A DNA stretch of 64,000 nt from an uncultured Odoribacter sp. (GTDB lineage Bacteria; Bacteroidota; Bacteroidia; Bacteroidales; Marinifilaceae): positions 1-64,000 of the forward strand of contig CALUKE010000010.1 in NCBI GenBank assembly GCA_944321165.1, written 5' to 3'. Both the position numbers and the translations under genes were made by a program. The notes beneath the pieces are model-generated. The model worked only from the letters and a program-made list of their open reading frames with translations. It had not been told where the DNA came from and searched no databases. Of this stretch, positions 19,192 through 28,066 are shown piece by piece. Positions within the stretch are counted from its first letter, which is position 1. Each line of letters begins with the position of its first letter.

Positions 19192-19198
19192 ATCTTTG
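19191..19198 (+). promoter_or_regulatory. -7 element of the fecI3 promoter
   Basis: TATCTTTG fits TAnnTTTG. Transcription would start about 7 bp downstream, leaving a leader of about 17 nt before the ATG at 19222, which supports that start codon. Confidence 0.65.
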
Positions 19199-19221
19199 CA
19201 AAATTCCGAATTGATGCATGC

Positions 19222-19806
19222 ATGGACGAAAAGCTGGAAAAAGATATTATCCGACTGTTGGAACGAGGAGACGAACGAGGGATGAAGTTGTTGTTCCAAT
19301 TGTATTACAAGGCATTGTGCGTGTATTGTATGCGTTATCTGCTCAGTTACGAGGATGCGGAGGATATCGTGCAGAATGTTTTTGTTTCTTTTTGGGAAAA
19401 GAAGCAAGGGCAGGTTTTTGTTGGATCTTTGCAGGCTTATTTATACGGTGCGGTTACAAAAGCTGCTTTAAAAAATATGCGTGACAGAGGAAAAAGATTT
19501 TTTTCGGAGTTTGAATTGCAAATAGAGAATTCCTGGGAGAAAATCGGGCAAGAGTCGGAAGAACAACGGGAAAAATTACGGATTTATTTGTGGGGGGCCG
19601 TCGACAGGCTTCCGACTAATCCGCAGAAAGTATTGAAAGAGGTTATTCTTAACAATAAATCTTATAAGCTCATCGCTGAAGAAATGGGAGTTTCTGTCAG
19701 TACTGTCAAAACACATTATGCCCGGGCATTGCGGCATTTACGCAAGACCGTTGATCCGGAGATGTTCCGTTTATGGTTGTTGTGTGTGATCCTCCCCCAA
19801 AAATAA
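19222..19806 (+). CDS. ECF sigma factor, FecI-like (system 3)
   Basis: RNA polymerase sigma-70 factor of the ECF class, 194 aa. Region 2 shows YYKALCVYCMRYLLSYEDAEDIVQNVFVSFWEK and region 4 shows LPTNPQKVLKEVILNNKSYKLIAEEMG followed by the helix-turn-helix VSVSTVKTHYARALRHLRK. It is expected to be held by FecR3 and released when SusC3 binds ligand, then to transcribe the susCD part. ATG 19222 is chosen for its distance from the promoter. FecR3 begins 73 bp after its stop. Confidence 0.9.
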   Translation: MDEKLEKDIIRLLERGDERGMKLLFQLYYKALCVYCMRYLLSYEDAEDIVQNVFVSFWEKKQGQVFVGSLQAYLYGAVTKAALKNMRDRGKRFFSEFELQIENSWEKIGQESEEQREKLRIYLWGAVDRLPTNPQKVLKEVILNNKSYKLIAEEMGVSVSTVKTHYARALRHLRKTVDPEMFRLWLLCVILPQK

Positions 19807-19879
19807 TTTTTATTTTTTTTGATGTTTTTGTCGTCTGTTTTCGATTTTTTGGAATATAAAGAAAAAATTGAAAACAGAA

Positions 19880-21079
19880 ATGGAAAATATATATCGTTTG
19901 TTAGCAGCTTATTGTGCCGGCTCTTTATCGGAAGAAGAGGCTGCTGCATTGCGTAAACGCATAGAAACGGAACCGGAGGTTCATCAGTTGTTTGATGAAA
20001 TCCGTCAGACAGAAATTCTCCTGAAGGAAGCCCGAATGCAGGAAAGAATGTCCGAAGAGAGGGCATGGTCGGTTTTTCAGGCAAAATGGAAGCTCGTCGT
20101 TCGTCGAAAACATCGGCGGATTCGTTACTATGCTTGGGGAAGTGTTGCTGCTGTCGCAGTCATACTGTGGTGTATCTCGTTTTTGGGGTTTCCTCGGGAA
20201 GAGGTTTTGCCGATTGCACAGCAATCGGCAGATATACAGCCAGGTTGTCTGAGGGCAACTTTGTTGCTGGCGGATGGTGAACAAATCCCGTTGGGAGCTG
20301 CTTCTGCGGCGCCGGTGATGACTTCTGCGGGAACTGTCATTGCCAATGACAGTTTGCTCGGTTTACAATACCAGCAGGGGAATGGGCAGATGATGAATGA
20401 GGAGGTTCCCTATCATACCATTGTCGTACCTAAAGGAGGGGAGTATCATTTTACTTTATCCGACGGTTCGCGAATATGGCTTAATTCTGCGTCCGAGCTT
20501 CGTTTCCCGACTCGTTTTACGGGAGCAATCCGAGAAATATATGTACAGGGGGAAATATTTTGTGAGGTGGCAGAGGATAAGAAGCATCCTTTTATCGTGC
20601 ATGTCGGGGAGCGTGCCATTCGTGTATTGGGAACGGCTTTTAATGTCAGTGCCTATCCGGACGAGCAGCAGTTGGTAACCACCTTGATTCGGGGAGCCGT
20701 GGAGTTCAGTTATGAAGGCGGTTGTGTATCACTGGAACCCGGTGATCAGACGATCCTGGATGCGGCGGGACAGATCCACCGGCAGAAAGTGGATGTTTCC
20801 CTTTATACCTCTTGGGTGAAAGGCATTTTTGAGTTTGACGAAATGCCTTTGGAAGAAATCGTCCGGCAGTTGGCCCGTTGGTATGATGTACAGTTCTGTT
20901 TCGAAGCGGAAGAATTCCGTTCTCATCCTTTTACCGGCTTCGCCAGTCGGGATCAAACCTTGGAAAAGGTATTGGCAATGATCGAAAAGACGACCGATGT
21001 GAAATTCGATATATCCGGAAGAAATGTAAATGTAAAAAGGACGGAAGATGGTGCGAACATCTCCCGCCCGGATTATTAA
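19880..21079 (+). CDS. FecR-type anti-sigma factor (system 3)
   Basis: Single-pass inner-membrane anti-sigma regulator. ATG 19880 is preferred to a TTG at 19868. The N-terminal helix bundle (about 1-75, GSLSEEEAAALRKRIETEPEV) is followed by a membrane segment (about 82-102), a periplasmic FecR domain (GGEYHFTLSDGSRIWLNSASELRFP, VLGTAFNVSAYPD) and a DUF4974-type C-terminus (WVKGIFEFDEMPLEEIVRQLARWYD). At 399 aa it is slightly longer than its neighbours because of an insert around residues 140-165. A weak hairpin and susC3 follow within 40 bp. Confidence 0.9.
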   Translation: MENIYRLLAAYCAGSLSEEEAAALRKRIETEPEVHQLFDEIRQTEILLKEARMQERMSEERAWSVFQAKWKLVVRRKHRRIRYYAWGSVAAVAVILWCISFLGFPREEVLPIAQQSADIQPGCLRATLLLADGEQIPLGAASAAPVMTSAGTVIANDSLLGLQYQQGNGQMMNEEVPYHTIVVPKGGEYHFTLSDGSRIWLNSASELRFPTRFTGAIREIYVQGEIFCEVAEDKKHPFIVHVGERAIRVLGTAFNVSAYPDEQQLVTTLIRGAVEFSYEGGCVSLEPGDQTILDAAGQIHRQKVDVSLYTSWVKGIFEFDEMPLEEIVRQLARWYDVQFCFEAEEFRSHPFTGFASRDQTLEKVLAMIEKTTDVKFDISGRNVNVKRTEDGANISRPDY

Positions 21080-21081
21080 CC

Positions 21082-21098
21082 AGTTCTTGTACAGAACT
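21082..21098 (+). promoter_or_regulatory. Short hairpin between fecR3 and susC3
   Basis: A 6-bp stem (AGTTCT with AGAACT) with a 5-nt loop starts 2 bp after the fecR3 stop codon. It is the weakest of the six fecR-susC hairpins but keeps the same position. Confidence 0.4.
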
Positions 21099-21118
21099 TA
21101 TAAATTCATTACAATTTT

Positions 21119-24100
21119 ATGAAAAAAAAACGATTAAAAAGCATGCGTTCGCTGAAAAGTGTAACGATGAGACAATTTTTCAGATTCGGTCTGATAGCTG
21201 TCTTTGTGTGTGCGTGCCAAATGGGGGCCTGGGCGTTTATGCCTGAGAAAAAAGTATCTTTGAATGTGCAGGCAATGAGTCTGAAAGAGGTGTTGAAGGA
21301 GGTTAAGAAGCAGGCTGATGTACGGTTGGTGTATAGCGATGCTGAAATTCAGAAAGGCAAACCGATTACTTTGCAGTTTACCGATTTATCATTGGAGGCA
21401 GCCATGTCGCAGATTTTGAAAGATCAGCCGTTTGTATCTGAAATTGAGGGGGATGTGATTATTATCAAGCCGGTGAAGATGCAAATGGTGTCTGCACCAC
21501 AGGAACGGCGCTTGGTGAAGGGAACGGTGATTGATGCAGAGACCGGCATGCCTTTGCCGGGGGCAAATGTTTTCGATGCGAAACGGCAGAAGGGAACGGT
21601 GACCGATATCCATGGAAATTTTTCTCTTCAGGTCGCAGCGGACTGTCAGGAACTCACGATCTCGTTTATCGGTTACGAGACGGTGAAAGTGAATATTCAA
21701 GGGAAAGAAGAGTTTCAAATTCGTTTGCAGGAAGAGGCAAAGACCATGGAAGAGGTGGTGGTCACCGGTGTACAGACGATCGAAAAGGGACGTGCCACCG
21801 GAGCCTTTGCTTTCCTGAAACAGGAGGATATGAAAAACATTTACTCGACCAGTTTGACGGAGAAGCTGGAAGGGGCTGTCCCCGGTTTGTACGTGAATAA
21901 GGATAATGAGATAACCATTCGAGGAACCAGTACCTTAAATGCGAATACCAAGCCGTTGATTGTGGTGGATGGTTTTCCTATGGAAAGCTCCGAACTCAAT
22001 TTGAACCCCAATGATATCGAGCAGGTGACAGTCTTGAAAGATGCCGCCTCTGCTTCTATTTGGGGTATTCGGGCGACGAACGGGGTGGTGGTGGTTACCA
22101 CCAAGCGGGGAAGTAAAAGCAGCCCGTTGAATGTAAGTTATTCCGGAAATATTACTTATAGCGGAGCTGTCGATTTTCGGGATTTACATCTGTTGTCTTC
22201 GAATGAATGTGTTCAGTTGGTATTTGACAATACGATGGCGGACGGTATTTCCACCTATGCCTTTGTAGGAAAAAACGAAGTGGAGAAAATTTATGATCGT
22301 TATGATCGGGGAGAAATTTCCCTGGATCAGGCTTATGGAGAGTTGGATGAATTGGGTAAGTTCAACAACCGCAAACAGATTGAAGATCATTTTTATAGAA
22401 ATGCATTTACCCAGCAGCACAATATCTCTATTTCCAGTGGTGGGGAACGAACCCGTACCTATGTGTCGCTCAGCTATGACCAGAACAAGAGCGAGTTGGT
22501 GGGCGATGAATATAATAAATACAATTTGTTGGTGAACAGCGATGTTGATTTGCGGAAGAATTTAACTCTTTCTTTGGGGGTGCGAGCCACTCATCAAAAT
22601 TCCAAAAGAAACGGAGTCGATATGACTGAATATGAACCTTGGAAACGGATCCTGAATGATGACGGTTCCTATTATTGGGAACAGGGCGGTGTCGATGAAG
22701 AGTATGCCGCGCTGTGTGAGGCATTGGGGATGAAGAATTGGAACAAAAACAGTTTGCAGGAGATGCGTATGAACGACAAGACAACCAAGTCGTACAATGT
22801 CTCTTCTTCTTTGAAATTGGCCTGGAAACCGATTGAAGGCCTGGAACTGTCAACTCAGGGAAATTATGAGTTCGGAAATACCGAAGCAGTCGACTGGTAT
22901 GCAGAAGATCATTATTTTACACGTGACTTGACGAATCGGTTTACTCAGGTCGAGGTCGATGATGATGGGATGCCATTGTCTGTTGTAAAATTTTATTTGC
23001 CGACTTCCGGAGGAATCAAAGATATTACGAATGAACATTTGGTGTCGTATTCTGTTCGGAATATGATCTCGTATGATGGAGAGACGGGCGATTGGATGTA
23101 TAAGATTATGGCCGGGAATGAATTCTATTCTTTGGAAGGAAATTCATACAACAATCGTTTGTGGGGATATAATCCGGATTTATTGACTTCTCAAAGTGTA
23201 GACCTGACTACTTTGCAAAATGGGGTAGAGGGATATGATGGTACCGGATGGCCGCAACAGCTGTATTATACGCCAGAATCTTCTGAAACTTTGGAACGTT
23301 ATACTTCCTGGTTCGGTACATTCAGCCTGAATTGGAAAGAGCGGTATGATCTGTTTGCCAGTGTTCGTTTGGATCAGACCAATCTATTGACCAATGCCAG
23401 TGAGTTTCGGAACAATCCTTCCTGGTCTGTCGGAGCTAAATGGCATTTGGCGAAAGAGGATTTCTTCACTTCTGAAAAAGTAGATGATCTGGGGATACGG
23501 GTTTCCTATGGATTGACCGGAAATATCGATAAAAGTACGGGACCGGATATCGTGGCGGTTTCAGAAAATAATTTCTACATAAATTCGCTCAATTACCTGC
23601 ATGTGACTAATCCGGCGAATCCTGCTTTGGGATGGGAAAAAACGCATAGTTTAAATGTCGGGGTGAATGCGTTGTTGTGGAACGGTCGGTTTTCTGCTGA
23701 AGCGGATTTCTATTTAAAAAAATCCAAGGATTTGTTGGCAAATGTGGAGATTGATCCGACGGTGGGATGGACTTCTGTCTTTAAGAATTCTGCTCAGGTC
23801 ACGAACAAGGGGGTGGACTTGTCTTTGTCTGGACAGATAGTGGCCAATCATGCGGTGGAATGGGATGCTACCCTGCAATTTTCATTCAATAAAAATGAAG
23901 TGACTTCGTTGAATTACACTCCGACCCGTTCCGGGGCTTACAATGGGTCGCCGGTGAAAGGCCAGCCGGTGGAATATGTGGCGGTGCACCGTTATGGCGG
24001 ATTGGATGAAAACGGAGATCCTACTTTTATGAAAAAAGGCGATGATACCCAATACAGTTATGATGAATTGGGGAATCTGACCATCGATGACCTTTGTTTT

Positions 24101-24625
24101 ATGGGGCGTACGACTCCGCCCATATTCGGCAGTCTGAGCAGTAACATTCGTTTTCACGATTTTACTCTGGGTTTTATGGTTACTTATCGTTTGGGGCATA
24201 AGATCCATTTACCGAATCCGGCTCCGATGATGTTCGGTAATTATACGGAATGGTATAGTGAAGAGTATCGTTGGGTGGAAGGACAGGACAATACGGATAA
24301 ATGGGTGCCTTATCATTATGCCGGACTGTATGTAGAACCGGTTGATCGTCAGAACTGTTTAGCTGAGAGTGACCGTTTGATAGATAATGGCGGTATGATC
24401 CGTCTGAAGAGTGTCAGTTTGGAATACGACGCCACTCGTCTGTTGAGAAAACTCCGGATGAAAGGCGGATCTTTGCGGATCAGTGGAGAGAATCTGACCT
24501 ACTGGGCCGCCAATCGTTATGGCTTGGATCCGGATCAATTGTCCTATAACAGCAGCGACGGGACTTGGGTGAGCGGTTTGGCGCTGAAGCCACGTATGGT
24601 GCTTTCGTTGAATCTGAATTTCTAA
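21119..24625 (+). CDS. SusC-type TonB-dependent transducer with STN domain (system 3)
   Basis: Outer-membrane importer of 1168 aa. The signal region has two charged blocks and ends near residue 40. An STN domain follows (about 45-118), then a carboxypeptidase-regulatory-like domain (about 135-215, GTVTDIHGNFSLQV), a plug (VVVTGVQTIEKGRATGAFA to GVVVVTTKRG, about 218-330) and the barrel ending LSLNLNF. It belongs to a different SusC subfamily from the other five: the plug is more like ordinary SusC and there is no block of shared DNA with its neighbours. ATG is followed by nine A residues. SusD3 starts 17 bp downstream. Confidence 0.93.
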   Translation: MKKKRLKSMRSLKSVTMRQFFRFGLIAVFVCACQMGAWAFMPEKKVSLNVQAMSLKEVLKEVKKQADVRLVYSDAEIQKGKPITLQFTDLSLEAAMSQILKDQPFVSEIEGDVIIIKPVKMQMVSAPQERRLVKGTVIDAETGMPLPGANVFDAKRQKGTVTDIHGNFSLQVAADCQELTISFIGYETVKVNIQGKEEFQIRLQEEAKTMEEVVVTGVQTIEKGRATGAFAFLKQEDMKNIYSTSLTEKLEGAVPGLYVNKDNEITIRGTSTLNANTKPLIVVDGFPMESSELNLNPNDIEQVTVLKDAASASIWGIRATNGVVVVTTKRGSKSSPLNVSYSGNITYSGAVDFRDLHLLSSNECVQLVFDNTMADGISTYAFVGKNEVEKIYDRYDRGEISLDQAYGELDELGKFNNRKQIEDHFYRNAFTQQHNISISSGGERTRTYVSLSYDQNKSELVGDEYNKYNLLVNSDVDLRKNLTLSLGVRATHQNSKRNGVDMTEYEPWKRILNDDGSYYWEQGGVDEEYAALCEALGMKNWNKNSLQEMRMNDKTTKSYNVSSSLKLAWKPIEGLELSTQGNYEFGNTEAVDWYAEDHYFTRDLTNRFTQVEVDDDGMPLSVVKFYLPTSGGIKDITNEHLVSYSVRNMISYDGETGDWMYKIMAGNEFYSLEGNSYNNRLWGYNPDLLTSQSVDLTTLQNGVEGYDGTGWPQQLYYTPESSETLERYTSWFGTFSLNWKERYDLFASVRLDQTNLLTNASEFRNNPSWSVGAKWHLAKEDFFTSEKVDDLGIRVSYGLTGNIDKSTGPDIVAVSENNFYINSLNYLHVTNPANPALGWEKTHSLNVGVNALLWNGRFSAEADFYLKKSKDLLANVEIDPTVGWTSVFKNSAQVTNKGVDLSLSGQIVANHAVEWDATLQFSFNKNEVTSLNYTPTRSGAYNGSPVKGQPVEYVAVHRYGGLDENGDPTFMKKGDDTQYSYDELGNLTIDDLCFMGRTTPPIFGSLSSNIRFHDFTLGFMVTYRLGHKIHLPNPAPMMFGNYTEWYSEEYRWVEGQDNTDKWVPYHYAGLYVEPVDRQNCLAESDRLIDNGGMIRLKSVSLEYDATRLLRKLRMKGGSLRISGENLTYWAANRYGLDPDQLSYNSSDGTWVSGLALKPRMVLSLNLNF

Positions 24626-24642
24626 TTTAAAAACGATACGAT

Positions 24643-26034
24643 ATGAAAATATATATATATTGGATAGCATGCTTATTGTGTTTTGCGGGATGTGGTGATT
24701 TTCTGGATGAAACTCTCAAGGGAACGCTGATCCCCAAAACGGTGGATGATTTTGCCATGATGCTCGACAGTTACGACAGTCATGCGGATAAGATTGCTTA
24801 CGGAAACTGTTTGACGGATGCCATGGATGATGATGTCCAGATTCCGGAAGCTAAAATCAGTCGTTATCGGAACTGGGGAATCCGGAGTTTTTGCTGGGAG
24901 GATTATATCTTTTCCGAGAGTGAGAATGATGAGGCCTATAACTCGTTTTATCATGTGATTTATATCTGTAATTATATTTTGGATAATCTGGAAACAGCCA
25001 AGGGTGGAGGAACTTTTTCACGGGAATATGTAGAGGGAGCTGCTCGTTTCCATCGGGCAAATGCTTATTTTAACTTGGTGAATCTGTATGCCCGTCATTA
25101 TGATCCGGAGACGGCGGCAACCGATCCTGGCGTAGTGCTGCTGTTGAAAGCTGATGTCAATGCGAAAGAAAAACGGGCTTCGGTACAAGCCGTGTACGAT
25201 TGTATCTTGGAAGATCTGGATTTGGCTGAAGATTTGCTCGACGATACGGCGGAATATACTTTCCGGGCATCGAAAGCGGCTGTGTATGCCATGCTGGGAC
25301 GCGTATATCTGTATCTTGGTGAATATGGGAATTGCTTGGAGGCTTGTCGGAAAGCCCGGGCGATTACCGGGGCTCCGGAAGACTACAATGCATTTAGTCT
25401 GTGGGGAAATAATCCGGATAACGGGATCGACGGTATGTCTTGGGATACTTGGGAATTACCGGATATTATCTGTTACAAATGGGAAGCGACTGAACCCTGT
25501 TCTTATGGCTATAATTTATCGGATGAGTTGATGGAATTATTTGACAAAGAAACGGATTTGCGCTGGTCTTTGTTTGTGACGACCTGTAAATATGGAAGTG
25601 ATGACTTCGGTACGGATGAACCTCGTATTTCTGTTTTCTTTTATCCGGGTAATAGGGGGTATAATGTGGGCGAGGTGTATATTACGGAAGCTGAAGCGGC
25701 TGTTCGGGAGAATGATATTGACGGGGCACTCTGGGCGCTCAATGAGTTGGCTCGCAAGCGGCATGTGACTGGTATGTATACCGAGGTTACTGAGCGGGAT
25801 CCGGAGAAATTGTTGCGTCTCATCCTGGATGAACGGCGCCGTGAGCAGATGTTCAAGGGAACTCGTTGGTTCGATTTGAAGCGTTTGAACCGGGATGAAC
25901 GTTTTGCGAAAACCGTTACGCACGTTTTGAGTGGAAAAACCTATACCTTGGCGCCCGATGACAATCATTACGTGCTTCCGATTCCGTTGAAAGCCATAGC
26001 TGCCAATGATTTGTTAGAACAGAATCCAAGATGA
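24643..26034 (+). CDS. RagB/SusD-family lipoprotein (system 3)
   Basis: Substrate-binding partner of SusC3, 463 aa. Lipobox FAGC (Cys17) is followed by GDFLDETLKG. Helical segments include AARFHRANAYFNLVNLYARHY, and the C-terminal part has LLRLILDERRREQMFKGTRWFDLKRL, which is typical of the family. It is distantly related to the other SusDs here. Its stop codon overlaps the thioredoxin start (ATGA), so translation is probably coupled. This system has neither a DUF4843 nor a PKD-like gene. Confidence 0.92.
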   Translation: MKIYIYWIACLLCFAGCGDFLDETLKGTLIPKTVDDFAMMLDSYDSHADKIAYGNCLTDAMDDDVQIPEAKISRYRNWGIRSFCWEDYIFSESENDEAYNSFYHVIYICNYILDNLETAKGGGTFSREYVEGAARFHRANAYFNLVNLYARHYDPETAATDPGVVLLLKADVNAKEKRASVQAVYDCILEDLDLAEDLLDDTAEYTFRASKAAVYAMLGRVYLYLGEYGNCLEACRKARAITGAPEDYNAFSLWGNNPDNGIDGMSWDTWELPDIICYKWEATEPCSYGYNLSDELMELFDKETDLRWSLFVTTCKYGSDDFGTDEPRISVFFYPGNRGYNVGEVYITEAEAAVRENDIDGALWALNELARKRHVTGMYTEVTERDPEKLLRLILDERRREQMFKGTRWFDLKRLNRDERFAKTVTHVLSGKTYTLAPDDNHYVLPIPLKAIAANDLLEQNPR

Positions 26035-27248
26035 TGAAGTGGCTGGGAATTATATTGTTTCTGACTGTGTGGATACAGGAAGGGTCTGCACAGTCGGATG
26101 CCGGTATCCGTTTTTTTCAGGGTACTTGGCAAGAAGCATTGGAGGAGGCCAAACATCAAAACAAGTGGCTTTTTGTGGATATTTGGGCCAGTTGGTGCGG
26201 ACCTTGTAAACGAATGGCTGCTGAAATATTGGTACAGAAAGAGGTGGGAGATTATTTCAATGAACGTTTTGTTTGCTATAAATTGATGACCGATCCATCA
26301 GATAAGGAGGAGAAAAAAGTGGCAGAAGAGGTGTCGAAAAGGTATCATGTCAATTTCTTGCCTACTTTATTGTGGGTGGATGCGGAAGGGACACTGTTGC
26401 ATTATACGACTGGATTCCAGTCTAAAGAGGCATTGATTCAACAGGCAAAAATAGCTCAGGATCCGGAACGGCGATTGGGAACGCTGCTGCAGCGTTGGAA
26501 AAACGGAGAACGCTCCCTGGAGGCGGGAATGGCTTATTTTTCTGCTTTCCCTCAAGATTCGAAGTCGTTCGATGAGTTTTATCTGCATTTGTCTCCTCAG
26601 GAACAATGTGATACCAATTTGCAGACGATGATGTTATTCAGTTTGACGTTGGCTACCGATTCCCGGGTTCCTCACTATATAGCTTCTCATTGGAAAGAAC
26701 AGTTTGCCGTTGCGGATCGTCCGGATTATTGGATTTCTTTTTTGTCAGGGGCTCTGGAGCGGGAATTGGAAATCTGTTGGACGAATCAACAGGCTTTTAA
26801 ACAGGTTGGAGACCGATGGAAAACATACGGATTTCCTTTTACTGAGTGTGTGATTGATAAATCGATCTGCCTGCAGAAATTGGTGAATAAGGAGTATGAT
26901 GATGCTTATCGGCAGTTGGAGACTATGATGGGAAAATATCGGGATGATCAGTTGTTTTTCATAGTCGCTGTACTTTACGAATTGTTTAACCAATTGTGCG
27001 AGGGAGAGTTGACTGATTCCCAGAAACGTCCTGTATTAATGGAATATGCGGAACGTTTTCTGGCCACCCAGCCGGAGGATTGTGATCCGGTTTATCAGGC
27101 TCAAATCCGTTTGTTGAGTTATGTCGTTTGCGGTGAAAAGGAGAAAGCGGAAAAATGTATGGACGAGATTTTGCCTCGAGTATCGGATGAAGATGAACGG
27201 GCGTATTTGGATTTCCTGTTTTCGCCATTAAAACAGATGGATAAATAG
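26031..27248 (+). CDS. Periplasmic thioredoxin-fold protein, CGPC (system 3)
   Basis: Exported thioredoxin-fold protein of 405 aa. The signal peptide ends near GSAQ (residue 21) and is not of lipoprotein type. The thioredoxin domain carries WCGPCK at 56-59, EVGDYFNERFVCYKL, and NFLPTLLWVD. A long helical C-terminal region without known motifs follows. It overlaps susD3 by 4 bp, and a second ATG at 26034 is an equal start candidate. Linkage to SusD without the DUF4843 and PKD-like genes shows that the thioredoxin is the most constant cargo of these loci. Confidence 0.87.
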   Translation: MMKWLGIILFLTVWIQEGSAQSDAGIRFFQGTWQEALEEAKHQNKWLFVDIWASWCGPCKRMAAEILVQKEVGDYFNERFVCYKLMTDPSDKEEKKVAEEVSKRYHVNFLPTLLWVDAEGTLLHYTTGFQSKEALIQQAKIAQDPERRLGTLLQRWKNGERSLEAGMAYFSAFPQDSKSFDEFYLHLSPQEQCDTNLQTMMLFSLTLATDSRVPHYIASHWKEQFAVADRPDYWISFLSGALERELEICWTNQQAFKQVGDRWKTYGFPFTECVIDKSICLQKLVNKEYDDAYRQLETMMGKYRDDQLFFIVAVLYELFNQLCEGELTDSQKRPVLMEYAERFLATQPEDCDPVYQAQIRLLSYVVCGEKEKAEKCMDEILPRVSDEDERAYLDFLFSPLKQMDK

Positions 27249-27277
27249 GCATTTTAAACACTTGATTAATTGTTTTG

Positions 27278-27315
27278 TTCGGAGTGAAAATATCGGTTCA
27301 CTCCGAATTTTTTTT
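27278..27315 (+). terminator. Intrinsic terminator after system 3
   Basis: An 11-bp perfect stem (27278-27288 with 27297-27307) with an 8-nt loop is followed by eight T residues. It lies 30 bp after the thioredoxin stop. Confidence 0.92.
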
Positions 27316-27380
27316 GTGTTTTTAAATGTTTCTCTTTAATATTCAATGGGAATCATGGGGCGTTTCTGGAAATTTTCATG

Positions 27381-27388
27381 TACTTTTG
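27381..27388 (+). promoter_or_regulatory. -7 element of the fecI4 promoter
   Basis: TACTTTTG matches TAnnTTTG and lies 22 bp before the ATG at 27411. No good -33 element is visible. Confidence 0.55.
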
Positions 27389-27410
27389 TTCTTTCTGAAA
27401 AGCTTGGAGC

Positions 27411-28004
27411 ATGAGAGTATTGCCAAACAAAAATACGATGGAGGTTGATGAGAATATTTGCCGGTTGTTGGCAGCGGGCGAGTGGAAAGCGATGGAGCTG
27501 ATGTTCCATAGATATTATAAACCGTTGGTCGTATGGGCGGATACTTTTCTGGATGATTTGTCGATGGCGGAAGATGTGGTGCAGGAGTTGTTTATCCGAC
27601 TTTGGGAGAAGAAGCGGGGTTCGGTTTTGGAAAGTGCTTCTTTGTCCTCTTTTTTGTTTGTGTCGGTGCGCAATCGGTGTTATCACTGTCTGGAAAAACG
27701 GGATGTGCTCCGGCATACGGTAGATTTGCAGGAGGTAGATGCCGCTTTTGAAGAGTATAATGAAAGACACGACCGGATTATTACCAAAATCTTGAACGAG
27801 ATCGATTCTTTGCCGCCGCGGTCCCGGGAGGTGATGTCGGCGGTTTTTGTGGAGGGGCTGAAATACCGGGAGGTGGCAGAGAGATATGGAGTTTCTTTGT
27901 CGACGGTAAAGACTTTGTTGGGGAATGCGGTCCGGCGGTTGAGGGAACAGTTGGGAGCAGATGAATTCTCGGTGTTTTTGTTTTTTTTCAAAATAAAAAA
28001 ATAA
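27411..28004 (+). CDS. ECF sigma factor, FecI-like (system 4)
   Basis: Sigma factor of 197 aa. Region 2 includes LMFHRYYKPLVVWADTFL and MAEDVVQELFIRLWEKK; region 4 includes SLPPRSREVMSAVFVEGLKYREVAERYG and VSLSTVKTLLGNAVRRLREQL. It is the closest relative in the window of the interrupted sigma gene of system 2, and the one that shows which residue was lost there. FecR4 starts 62 bp after its stop. It is expected to drive susC4 onward when the receptor signals. Confidence 0.91.
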   Translation: MRVLPNKNTMEVDENICRLLAAGEWKAMELMFHRYYKPLVVWADTFLDDLSMAEDVVQELFIRLWEKKRGSVLESASLSSFLFVSVRNRCYHCLEKRDVLRHTVDLQEVDAAFEEYNERHDRIITKILNEIDSLPPRSREVMSAVFVEGLKYREVAERYGVSLSTVKTLLGNAVRRLREQLGADEFSVFLFFFKIKK

Positions 28005-28066
28005 TTTTTTCTTTTCATTAGACCTTTTTTCAATTATCCGGTACTTTATACGAAAAAGGATAATTT

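Noticed and set aside
18889..19221. tRNA or small structured RNA in the larger gaps
   Set aside because: No cloverleaf, TPsiC-like arm or known RNA motif was found here or in 56993-57335; only terminators and promoter elements are recognisable.
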